Origin: Lysobacter sp. S4-A87
Lineage (GTDB): Bacteria; Pseudomonadota; Gammaproteobacteria; Xanthomonadales; Xanthomonadaceae
Length of the DNA: 64,000 nt
Assembly: GCF_022637455.1 (NCBI RefSeq)
Contig: NZ_CP093341.1
Span: 1,922,001-1,986,000 of the forward strand
Reading direction: 5' to 3'
A program made the translations under genes and the position numbers. This document shows, in pieces, positions 16,913 to 24,277 of this stretch (the stretch's first letter is position 1; each line of letters starts with the position of its first letter). The notes beneath the pieces were generated by a model. It saw nothing but the letters and a program-made list of their open reading frames with translations, made no database searches and had not been told where the DNA came from.

Positions 16913-18481
16913 TTACTCCACGACCGTGCGCGACTGTTCGCGCAGGTACTGCTGCAGGTAATAGAACGACGCGATCGCCTTGCCGGTCGAGCCCGATCCC
17001 TTCCAGCCGCCGAAAGGCTGGTAGCCCGGCCAGGCGCCCGTGGTGGCACCCTGCGGACGGTTGGCGTAGGTGACGCCGGCCTCGATCCGGTCCTGGAACC
17101 ACGGCACTTCGTCGCTGCCGCCGTAGAAGCCGGCGGTGAGTCCCATGTCGGTGTCGTTGGCCAGGCGCATCGCGTGTTCGCGGTCGCGATAGCGGTGCAG
17201 CATCACGATCGGCAGGAACATCTCCTGCTTCCACAGCGGATGCGCCAGGTCGGCTTCGGCCAGCACCGGCTCGACGTAGTAGCCACGCGCCAGCTCGCCG
17301 TCGCGCAGCTGGCGGCCGCCGGCAACCACGGTCGCACCGTCGGCCTGCAGCTGCTGCATGTAGCCGGCGTAGTTGCCGTAGGCGCTTGCGTTGATGACCG
17401 GTCCCAGCCAGTTCTCGCGGCTGCGCGCATCCCCTATCCGGATCGCCTCGATCTTGCCGCGCAGCAACCCGATCAGTTCGTCGGCGACGCTGTCGTGCAC
17501 GTACAGCCGCGACAGCGCCGAGCACTTCTGTCCGCCCATGCCGAACCCCGAGCGGACGATGCCGGTGGCGGCGCGCTCCAGGTCGGCATTGGCCGTGACG
17601 ATGCACGGGTTCTTGCCACCCATCTCGGCAATGCACGGCCGCGGGTAGGCGCCGCCGGCCATCTGCCGCAGCAGTTGCATGCCGACGCCGACCGAACCGG
17701 TGAAGGTGATGCCGGCGGTCAGCGGATGATGCGCCAGCGCCTCGCCGACATCGCGGCCCGATCCGGACACGTAATTGAAGACGCCCGGCGGCAGGCCGGC
17801 ATCGCGGATGCAGTCCGCCAGCAGGCGGCCGGACCACGGCGTGTCGCTGGCGGCCTTGACCACCACTGTGTTGCCGGTCACCAGCGCCGCCGCGACCGGC
17901 CCACCGGCCAGCGCGAACGGGAAGTTGAACGGCGCGATCACCACCCACACGCCGTGCGGCCGCATCACGCTGCGGTTGCGCGAGACCACGCCGTCGAGCG
18001 GGTCGTTCGGCAGCGGCCGGTCGAAACCGGCGTTCTGTTCGTAGTCGTCGGCGTAGTAATGGAAGAAGTCGACCGTCTCCTGCGCCTCGCCGAGCGCTTC
18101 CATGCGGTTCTTGCCCACTTCCAGGGTCAGCGCCGCGGCGATGTCGTAGACGCGCTCTTCCATCAGGTCGCCGACCTTGCGCATCAGGCGGGCGCGCTCG
18201 GCCACCGGCAGCGCACGCCAGGCCGGGAACGCCGCGTGCGCGGCGCGCATCGCGGTGTCAACGTCACCGGCGTTGGCCAGGGCGAACTCGCCCAGCGACA
18301 GGTGGCTGTCGATGGGGCTGTGGCGTGTCGCGTAGTCCGCCGCGGCACGGTCCTGGCCGTCGATGAAGAGCTCGTGGCGCCGCCCCAGGTCCGCGCTCAC
18401 CCGGGCCATCGCGGCCTCGAAGCGCTCATGCATCGCCTCGGGCGGGTTGAACATCGTGGCGTAGGTCAGGCGGAAGCTCAT
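16913..18481 (-). CDS. NAD(P)-dependent aldehyde dehydrogenase (P5C-dehydrogenase-like)
   Basis: The 522-residue product is a complete ALDH. It shows the cofactor-binding ITFTGSVGVGMQL, the general-base glutamate in AEMGGKNPC (E286) and the catalytic cysteine in MGGQKCSALSR (C320). The overall layout, including the N-terminal FRLTYATMFN and NFPFALAGGPVAAAL, is that of the 1-pyrroline-5-carboxylate dehydrogenase branch. It should oxidise the semialdehyde produced by the neighbouring aminotransferases to a carboxylate. It lies 78 bases after the first aminotransferase and seven before the CoA-transferase. There is no PutA fusion and no proline dehydrogenase in the window, so ordinary proline catabolism is less likely than an omega-aldehyde role. 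Confidence 0.9.
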   Translation of the reverse strand: MSFRLTYATMFNPPEAMHERFEAAMARVSADLGRRHELFIDGQDRAAADYATRHSPIDSHLSLGEFALANAGDVDTAMRAAHAAFPAWRALPVAERARLMRKVGDLMEERVYDIAAALTLEVGKNRMEALGEAQETVDFFHYYADDYEQNAGFDRPLPNDPLDGVVSRNRSVMRPHGVWVVIAPFNFPFALAGGPVAAALVTGNTVVVKAASDTPWSGRLLADCIRDAGLPPGVFNYVSGSGRDVGEALAHHPLTAGITFTGSVGVGMQLLRQMAGGAYPRPCIAEMGGKNPCIVTANADLERAATGIVRSGFGMGGQKCSALSRLYVHDSVADELIGLLRGKIEAIRIGDARSRENWLGPVINASAYGNYAGYMQQLQADGATVVAGGRQLRDGELARGYYVEPVLAEADLAHPLWKQEMFLPIVMLHRYRDREHAMRLANDTDMGLTAGFYGGSDEVPWFQDRIEAGVTYANRPQGATTGAWPGYQPFGGWKGSGSTGKAIASFYYLQQYLREQSRTVVE

Positions 18482-18559
18482 TGCGGCCTCGCTGCGATCA
18501 GGACGATCGCGCTGTGGATGTCATGGAAGATCGCGGGATGGACGAGAGTGGATTCAAGC

Positions 18560-19879
18560 TCATTGCGAGAAGAAACGCGTCAGCAGGCGATCGAGCAGCG
18601 ACAGCGCATCGCCAAGCTCGTCCTCGCCGATCACCAGCGGCGGCGCCAGCACGATGAGGTTGCCGCGCATCGCGAACGACACGCCTTCGGCCATCGCCGC
18701 TTCGACCAGCGCCTTCAGTGCCGGCGGCGTCTGCGGCCATGGCGCCAGCGGCGCGCGGCTGTCGCGGTCGGCGACCAGTTCGATCACTGCGAACAGGCCG
18801 TGACCGCCGCGGACGTCGCCGATGACGCGGTGGCGCGACTTCAGCAGTTCAAGCTCCGTCAGCAGTTGCACGCCGAGCGTGCGCGAACGCTCGATCAGGC
18901 CCTCGTGTTGGTACGCCTGCAGCGCCGCAACACCGGCGGCGCAGGCCAGCGGATGGCCGCAATAGGTCAGGCCGGAGTGCAGCATCTCGTGCTCGAGCCT
19001 GGCGGCGACCTCGCGGCTGAGCACCACCGCGCCCAACGGCAGGGCGGCACCGGTGAGGCCCTTGGCCAGCGTCATCAGGTCGGGACGACCGGCCTCGCCA
19101 TGGCGCTGCCAGGCGAACCATTCGCCGCAGCGGCCGAACGCGCTCATCACCTCGTCGGCGATCAGCAGGACGCCGCGATCGGCGGTGTGCGTGCGCAACG
19201 CCGGCCAGTAGTTGTCCGGAGCGACGATGCCATTGGTGCCGGCATCGGGCTCCATGATCACGGCGGCGACGTTGTCGACACCCAGGTCGTCGATGCGATC
19301 GGCGACTGCAGCCGCGGCGCGAACGCCGCACTGCTCCTCGTCGCGGCCGCCGAACGGGCAGCGGTAGCCATACGGCGGCGGCACGTGGTGCACGCCCAGC
19401 GCCCGCGGATCGATCCCCAGCGCATGCGCGCGGCTGTCGCCGGACAGCGCCATCGCCAGCTGGGTGGCACCGTGGTACGAGCGTTCGCGGGCGATGATCG
19501 CGCCGCCGGGCTTGCGCGCGGCCTGCCTGGCGATCCGCACCGCGTGCTCATTGGCATCGGCGCCGCCGAGGGTGAAGAACACCCGGCCGCCCTCGAAGCC
19601 CGAACGCTCCAGCAGCGCCTGCGCCAGCTCCGCGCGAGGGGTCGCGCCCCAGGCGTTGGTGACGAAGCACAGGCGCTCGGCCTGCGAGCGGATGGCCTCG
19701 ACCAGGCGCGGGTGCTGGTGGCCGAGATTGCTGCACTCGGCCAGGCTGCTCATGTCGAGGATCTCGCGACCGTCGACCAGGTGCAGACGCGCGCCCTGGC
19801 CACCGACGACGGTCGGCGCGTGCCAGTCGGCCTGGACCGACCAGCTGTGCAGAACACTGTCGCGCTCAGCGATCGACAT
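18560..19879 (-). CDS. Class III PLP aminotransferase (first gene of the unit)
   Basis: This 439-residue omega-transaminase-type enzyme has the motif LLIADEVMSAFGRCG and the PLP lysine in DLMTLAKGLTGAALP (K273). It is the promoter-proximal gene of the 14-gene minus-strand unit and faces the IclR regulator. Two starts are possible, because a 15-base block carrying a G-run and an ATG is duplicated here: ATG 19894 (MGVPSMSIAE) and ATG 19879 (MSIAERD). Both have GGGGG about eight bases ahead; 19879 is annotated because homologues usually begin close to the conserved region. It would deaminate an omega-amino compound to a semialdehyde for the ALDH next door. Substrate unknown. Confidence 0.9.
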   Translation of the reverse strand: MSIAERDSVLHSWSVQADWHAPTVVGGQGARLHLVDGREILDMSSLAECSNLGHQHPRLVEAIRSQAERLCFVTNAWGATPRAELAQALLERSGFEGGRVFFTLGGADANEHAVRIARQAARKPGGAIIARERSYHGATQLAMALSGDSRAHALGIDPRALGVHHVPPPYGYRCPFGGRDEEQCGVRAAAAVADRIDDLGVDNVAAVIMEPDAGTNGIVAPDNYWPALRTHTADRGVLLIADEVMSAFGRCGEWFAWQRHGEAGRPDLMTLAKGLTGAALPLGAVVLSREVAARLEHEMLHSGLTYCGHPLACAAGVAALQAYQHEGLIERSRTLGVQLLTELELLKSRHRVIGDVRGGHGLFAVIELVADRDSRAPLAPWPQTPPALKALVEAAMAEGVSFAMRGNLIVLAPPLVIGEDELGDALSLLDRLLTRFFSQ

Positions 19880-19921
19880 CGACGGCACCCCCATGGACGG
19901 CACGCCCCCCAGCAACAGATT

Positions 19922-19955
19922 GTGCGCTATGCGCACGGATGTGCGTATTGCGCAC
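19922..19955. promoter_or_regulatory. Tandem palindromic operator between aminotransferase and IclR gene
   Basis: Two 15-bp palindromes stand side by side: GTGCGC-TAT-GCGCAC (19922-19936, perfect) and GTGCGT-ATT-GCGCAC (19941-19955, one mismatch), centres 19 bases apart. They occupy the 156-base gap between divergent genes. The 6-3-6 layout resembles operators recalled for PobR/PcaU-type IclR regulators. The likely role is binding of the adjacent IclR protein to control both directions; this is inference from position and symmetry. Confidence 0.7.
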
Positions 19956-20050
19956 CACTCTACGGAAGCCCTAATCTCGTCGTCAATCCGGTCCCCGTCG
20001 GTTTCGAGCGGACTGCAACACGACACCGTCAAGGAGCGAAGGAACCCGGC

Positions 20051-20866
20051 ATGCCGAGGAAAGCAGAAGGCTCGGACCAGTTCGAGGACGGCGGCGATTA
20101 CGTGCAGTCGCTGGCCCGCGGGCTGTCGGTGCTGTCCGCGTTCGGGCGCGACCGCAACCGCCTTGGCCTGGCCGACATCGCCACCCGCACCGGCCTGTCG
20201 CGCGCCGCGGCCCGGCGCCTGGTCCTGACCCTGCAGCACCTGGGCTACGTCCGCGCGGTCGGCCGCGAGTTCATGCTCGGTCCGCGCGTGCTCGAGCTGG
20301 GCTTCGGCTACCTGGGCTCGCTCAACCTCACCGACCTCGCCCAGCCGCTGATGGAAGACCTTGCCCGCAAGGTGCGCCAGAGCAGCTCGATGGCGGTGCT
20401 CGACGGGCAATCGATCGTCTACGTGCTGCGCGTTCCCGGCCAGCGCGTGATGAGCGTGAACCTGGGCGTCGGTGCGCGCCTGCCGGCGTTCTGCGCGGCG
20501 ATGGGCCGGGTGCTGCTGTCGGGCCTGGACGATGCCGAGCTCGACGCCTGGCTGGCGCAATGCAAGCCGACCCGGCTGACGCCGCACACGCAGACCGACC
20601 TGCGCCGCCTGCGCGGGATCGTTACCGACGTGCGCATGCAGGGCTATGCCTACGTCGAGCAGGAACTCGAACTGGGCCTGTGCTCGATCGCGGTGCCGCT
20701 GCGCAATGCGCAGGGCAGGATCGCCACCGCCATCAACGTCTCCATGCCCTACCACCCCGATGCCGCCCGCCACGCCATCGAGAACGTGCTGCCGCAACTG
20801 GAGCAGACGGCCCAGGCCATCGAAGGTTGCGTGCCGGCCAACCGCTTGCAGGCGGTGACTGCATGA
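20051..20866 (+). CDS. IclR-family transcriptional regulator (PcaR/PobR subgroup)
   Basis: A 271-residue regulator. A winged helix-turn-helix occupies about residues 17-78 (LADIATRTGLSRAAARRLVL is the recognition region), and an IclR effector domain follows, with GYAYVEQELELGLCSIAVPL and PLRNAQGRIATAINVSMPYH typical of PcaR/CatR-like members that sense aromatic or dicarboxylic intermediates. AAGGA six bases before ATG 20051 supports the start. Thirteen bases downstream begins a 3-oxoadipyl-CoA-type thiolase, and across the tandem operator starts the catabolic unit, so it probably regulates all of them. Whether it activates or represses is not visible. The ligand is likely a CoA-route acid of this pathway. 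Confidence 0.92.
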   Translation: MPRKAEGSDQFEDGGDYVQSLARGLSVLSAFGRDRNRLGLADIATRTGLSRAAARRLVLTLQHLGYVRAVGREFMLGPRVLELGFGYLGSLNLTDLAQPLMEDLARKVRQSSSMAVLDGQSIVYVLRVPGQRVMSVNLGVGARLPAFCAAMGRVLLSGLDDAELDAWLAQCKPTRLTPHTQTDLRRLRGIVTDVRMQGYAYVEQELELGLCSIAVPLRNAQGRIATAINVSMPYHPDAARHAIENVLPQLEQTAQAIEGCVPANRLQAVTA

Positions 20867-20879
20867 GGGACGTCGGCTG

Positions 20880-22070
20880 ATGCACGGCATGCGCCCCGTC
20901 TATCTCTGCGACGGCGTGCGCACGCCGTTCGGACGTTATCGCGGCGGCCTGTCGATGGTGCGCGCCGACGACCTGGCGGCACTGCCGATCCAGCAGCTGA
21001 TGCAGCGCAATGCCGGCCTCGATCCGGCGGCCATCGACGAGGTCATCCTCGGCTGCGCCAACCAGTCCGGCGAAGACAACCGCAACGTCGCGCGCATGGC
21101 GCTGTTGCTGGCGGGACTGCCGCTGTCGGTGCCGGGCGTGACCGTCAACCGGCTCTGCGCATCGGGACTGGAAGCCGTCGGCCAGGCCGCGCGCGCCATT
21201 GCGCTGGGCGAGGCCGAACTGGTGATCGCCGGTGGCGTGGAGAGCATGTCGCGCGCGCCCTACGTCATGGGCAAGGCCGATGCCGCGTTCGACCGCGGAC
21301 AGGCCCTGCAGGACACCACGCTGGGCTGGCGCTTCGTCAATCCGAAGTTCGAGGCGCTGCACGGCGTCGACCCGATGATGCGCACCGCGCAGAACCTGGC
21401 CGATGAGCACGGCATCGACCGCGACGACCAGGATGCGTTCGCACTGCGCTCGCAGCAGCGCGCGGCGCGGGCCATCGCCAGCGGTCGCCTTGGGCGCGAG
21501 CTGATGGCGGTCGGCAAGCTCGACAGCGACGAACAGCCGCGCGCCGACACCACGCTGGAAAAGCTCTCGTCACTGGCGCCGGCCCTCGGCGCCGGCACCA
21601 GCATCACCGCCGGCAATGCCTCGGGCATCAACGATGGCGCCTGCGCGCTGTTGCTCGCCGGCGAGGACGCATTGGCGCGCCATGGCCTGGTGCCGCGGGC
21701 CCGCGTGCTCGGCATGGCCAGCGCGGGCGTGGCGCCGCGGACGATGGGGATCGGCCCGGTGCCGGCGATCGGTCGGCTGCTGCCGCGGCTGGGCCTGGGC
21801 CTGGACGATTTCGACACGATCGAGATCAACGAAGCCTTCGCCGCCCAGGTGCTGGCGGTGACCCGCGCGCTCGGCCTGGCCGACGACAGCCCGCGGGTCA
21901 ACCCGAACGGCGGCGCGATCGCGCTCGGCCACCCGCTCGGCGCCAGTGGCGCCCGCCTCGCCCTGACCGCGATGCACGAACTGGAAAGCGCCGGCCAGCG
22001 GCGGGCGCTGCTGTCGATGTGCGTCGGCGTCGGCCAGGGGGTCGCCCTGGCCCTGGAGCGCGTTTCGTGA
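20880..22070 (+). CDS. Thiolase, 3-oxoadipyl-CoA thiolase-like
   Basis: The 396-residue product is close to the usual thiolase length of about 400. The acylatable cysteine is C93 in TVNRLCASGLEAVG; the histidine of the second site is in ALGHPLGASGAR and the second cysteine is in LLSMCVGVGQGVALALE. The start PVYLCDGVRTPFGRYRGGL is typical of PcaF/PaaJ-type enzymes, which split 3-oxoadipyl-CoA into succinyl-CoA and acetyl-CoA. Together with the CoA-transferase on the other strand it would finish the pathway. No ring-cleavage genes are present, so the C6 acid may come from an omega-amino acid rather than an aromatic. GAGGGA lies upstream; ATG 20889 is an alternative start. Confidence 0.9.
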   Translation: MHGMRPVYLCDGVRTPFGRYRGGLSMVRADDLAALPIQQLMQRNAGLDPAAIDEVILGCANQSGEDNRNVARMALLLAGLPLSVPGVTVNRLCASGLEAVGQAARAIALGEAELVIAGGVESMSRAPYVMGKADAAFDRGQALQDTTLGWRFVNPKFEALHGVDPMMRTAQNLADEHGIDRDDQDAFALRSQQRAARAIASGRLGRELMAVGKLDSDEQPRADTTLEKLSSLAPALGAGTSITAGNASGINDGACALLLAGEDALARHGLVPRARVLGMASAGVAPRTMGIGPVPAIGRLLPRLGLGLDDFDTIEINEAFAAQVLAVTRALGLADDSPRVNPNGGAIALGHPLGASGARLALTAMHELESAGQRRALLSMCVGVGQGVALALERVS

Positions 22071-22197
22071 ACCTGTCACTGAACCGTTCGACTTGCGTAC
22101 TGTTAAAAATTGGTGATTGTTGTCGCCTGATTCGGCATAGTCGGATGGCGTCATCGCACTGCCAGCCCCAGCCGTCCTGTCACGCGTGAGACCCCGC

Positions 22198-24225
22198 ATG
22201 AGCGCCGCACCCGAGCCCACTGCCACCCTCGAGATCGCACTGGCCCACGCCGTGCGGCTGCTCGACGAGCAACCGGCGCTGGCCGCGGCACAGGCCGCGG
22301 AGATCCTGCAGGCCCTGCCGGACCACCCGACCGCGCTGCTGGTGCTGGGCGCCTCGCGCTCGGCCTGCGGCGACAGCGACGGCGCGCTGGCAGTGCTCGA
22401 ACCGCTCGCCCACGCCCAGCCAGGTTCGGCGCGGACCCAGCTGGAGCTGGGCATCGCCCTCGGCCGCGTCGGCCGCGGTGACGAAGCGTTGCTGGCATTG
22501 CGCCGCGCGGTCGCGCTCAAGCCCGACCTGCCCAGCGCCTGGCTGGCCCTGGGCGATCACCTCTCGGCGACCGGCGACAATACCGCCGCCGAAGCCGCCT
22601 ACAGCCAGCACATCCGCTATTCCAGCCGCGACCCGGCGCTGCTGCGCGCCGGCGCGGCGCTGGCCGAGAACCGCATCCCTGAGGCCGAGGCGCTGCTGCG
22701 AGCGCACCTGGCCAAGTCGCCCAACGACGTCGCCGCACTGCGCATGTTCGCCGAGCTGGCCGCACGCCTGGACCGCAGCAGCGACGCCGAGAAGCTGCTG
22801 GCGCGCTGCCTGCAACTGGCCCCGGACTTCCATGCCGCCCGCCAGCACTACGCCCTGGTCCTGCACCGCGGCAACAAGTCCGGGCAGGCGCTGGTGCAGA
22901 TCGACACGCTGCTCGCCACCGCCCCGGACAACCCCGGCTATCGCAACCTCAAGGCGGCCGTTCTGTGCCGCATCGGCGACTACGCGACCGCCATCGGCCT
23001 GTACGAAGGCATCCTGCGCGCGTACCCGCGCCAGACCCGTGCGTGGATGAGCTACGGCCACGCGCTCAAGACCGCCGGCCGCCAGGACGAATCGATCGCC
23101 GCCTACCGCCGCTGCATCGCGCTGGAGCCGTCGCTCGGCGAAGCGTGGTGGAGCCTGGCCAACCTGAAGACCCTGCGCTTCACCGCGGACGACATCGCGA
23201 CAATGCGCGCGCAGCTGGCGCAGCCGCGCCTGTCGGACGACAACCGCCTGCACCTGGACTTCGCGCTCGGCAAGGCGCTCGAGGACGCCGCGCAGTACGA
23301 GGCCTCGTTCCAGCACTACGCGCGCGCCAATGCCGTGCGCCATGCCCAGATCGACTACAACGCCGGCGCCACCACGGCCAAGGTCAACCACGTCCGCCAG
23401 CTGTACACGCGCGAGTTCTTCGAGCGCCGCGCCGGCAGCGGCGACGACGCCCGCGACCCGATCTTCATCGTCGGCCTGCCGCGCTCGGGTTCGACCCTGC
23501 TGGAGCAGATCCTGTCCAGCCACAGCCTGGTCGAAGGCACGATGGAGCTGTCGGAAGTCACCTCCATCAGCCGCGAGCTGCGCTCGCGCGCCGGCCCCGA
23601 TGCCGCGGGCCCGGGCCGCTACCACGACGTGCTGGCCACGCTCGACCACGACGAGCTGCGCGCCCTCGGCCGCCGCTACCTCGATCGCACCCGCATCCAC
23701 CGCCACACCGACGCGCAGTTGTTCATCGACAAGATGCCCAACAACTTCATGCACGTCGGCCTGATCCAGCTGATGCTGCCCAACGCGCGCATCATCGACG
23801 CGCGCCGGCATCCGCTGGCGTGCTGCTTCTCCAACTTCAAGCAGCACTTCGCCCGTGGCCAGGGCTTCAGCTACAGCCTCGACGACATCGGCCGCTTCTA
23901 CCGCGACTACGTCGCGCTGATGGCGCATTTCGACGACGTGCTGCCGGGCCGCGTCCACCGCGTGATCTACGAACGCATGGTCGACGACACCGAGCACGAG
24001 GTGCGCCGCCTGCTCGACGCCTGCGGCCTGCCCTTCGAGGAACAGTGCCTGCGCTTCTTCGAGAACGAACGGCCGGTGCGCACCGCCAGTTCCGAACAGG
24101 TGCGCAAGCCGATCTTCCGCGAAGGCCTCGATCAGTGGCGCCATTACGAACCCTGGCTCGAACCGCTCAAGGCGGCGCTCGGCCCGGTGCTCGACACCTA
24201 CCCCGAGCCACCTGGGGAACATTGA
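22198..24225 (+). CDS. TPR-repeat sulfotransferase
   Basis: A 675-residue cytosolic protein. The first 400 residues are helical tetratricopeptide repeats (for example AWMSYGHALKTAGRQDESIA and LGEAWWSLANLKTL). From about residue 421 a sulfotransferase domain begins with the PAPS-binding loop IFIVGLPRSGSTLLEQILSS. Later come DARRHPLACCFSNFKQHFA (3'-phosphate-binding region) and VIYERMVDDTEHEVRRLL. Genes of this architecture are often found next to TonB-dependent receptors in Xanthomonadaceae and sphingomonads; here the receptor follows after 52 bases. What it sulfates is unknown. The start is ATG 22198 rather than the in-frame GTG four codons earlier. The 127 bases upstream include an unusually AT-rich stretch (about 22100-22120) that may hold its promoter. 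Confidence 0.88.
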   Translation: MSAAPEPTATLEIALAHAVRLLDEQPALAAAQAAEILQALPDHPTALLVLGASRSACGDSDGALAVLEPLAHAQPGSARTQLELGIALGRVGRGDEALLALRRAVALKPDLPSAWLALGDHLSATGDNTAAEAAYSQHIRYSSRDPALLRAGAALAENRIPEAEALLRAHLAKSPNDVAALRMFAELAARLDRSSDAEKLLARCLQLAPDFHAARQHYALVLHRGNKSGQALVQIDTLLATAPDNPGYRNLKAAVLCRIGDYATAIGLYEGILRAYPRQTRAWMSYGHALKTAGRQDESIAAYRRCIALEPSLGEAWWSLANLKTLRFTADDIATMRAQLAQPRLSDDNRLHLDFALGKALEDAAQYEASFQHYARANAVRHAQIDYNAGATTAKVNHVRQLYTREFFERRAGSGDDARDPIFIVGLPRSGSTLLEQILSSHSLVEGTMELSEVTSISRELRSRAGPDAAGPGRYHDVLATLDHDELRALGRRYLDRTRIHRHTDAQLFIDKMPNNFMHVGLIQLMLPNARIIDARRHPLACCFSNFKQHFARGQGFSYSLDDIGRFYRDYVALMAHFDDVLPGRVHRVIYERMVDDTEHEVRRLLDACGLPFEEQCLRFFENERPVRTASSEQVRKPIFREGLDQWRHYEPWLEPLKAALGPVLDTYPEPPGEH

Positions 24226-24277
24226 AGCAAGCAGTTCGGTTTCCGCTCTATTTCGTCCGTCTGGGGAGAGAAGAACG

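Noticed and set aside
16775-20866. A 1363-codon plus-strand frame running into the IclR gene
   Set aside because: Only its last 271 codons (from ATG 20051) resemble a protein. The rest is antisense to the aminotransferase, ALDH and CoA-transferase genes.
20880-22070. Naming the thiolase, CoA-transferase and IclR group as a standard protocatechuate (pca) pathway
   Set aside because: No ring-cleaving dioxygenase, cycloisomerase or decarboxylase genes are present, and the CoA-transferase is of the glutaconate fold with peptidase and aminotransferase neighbours.
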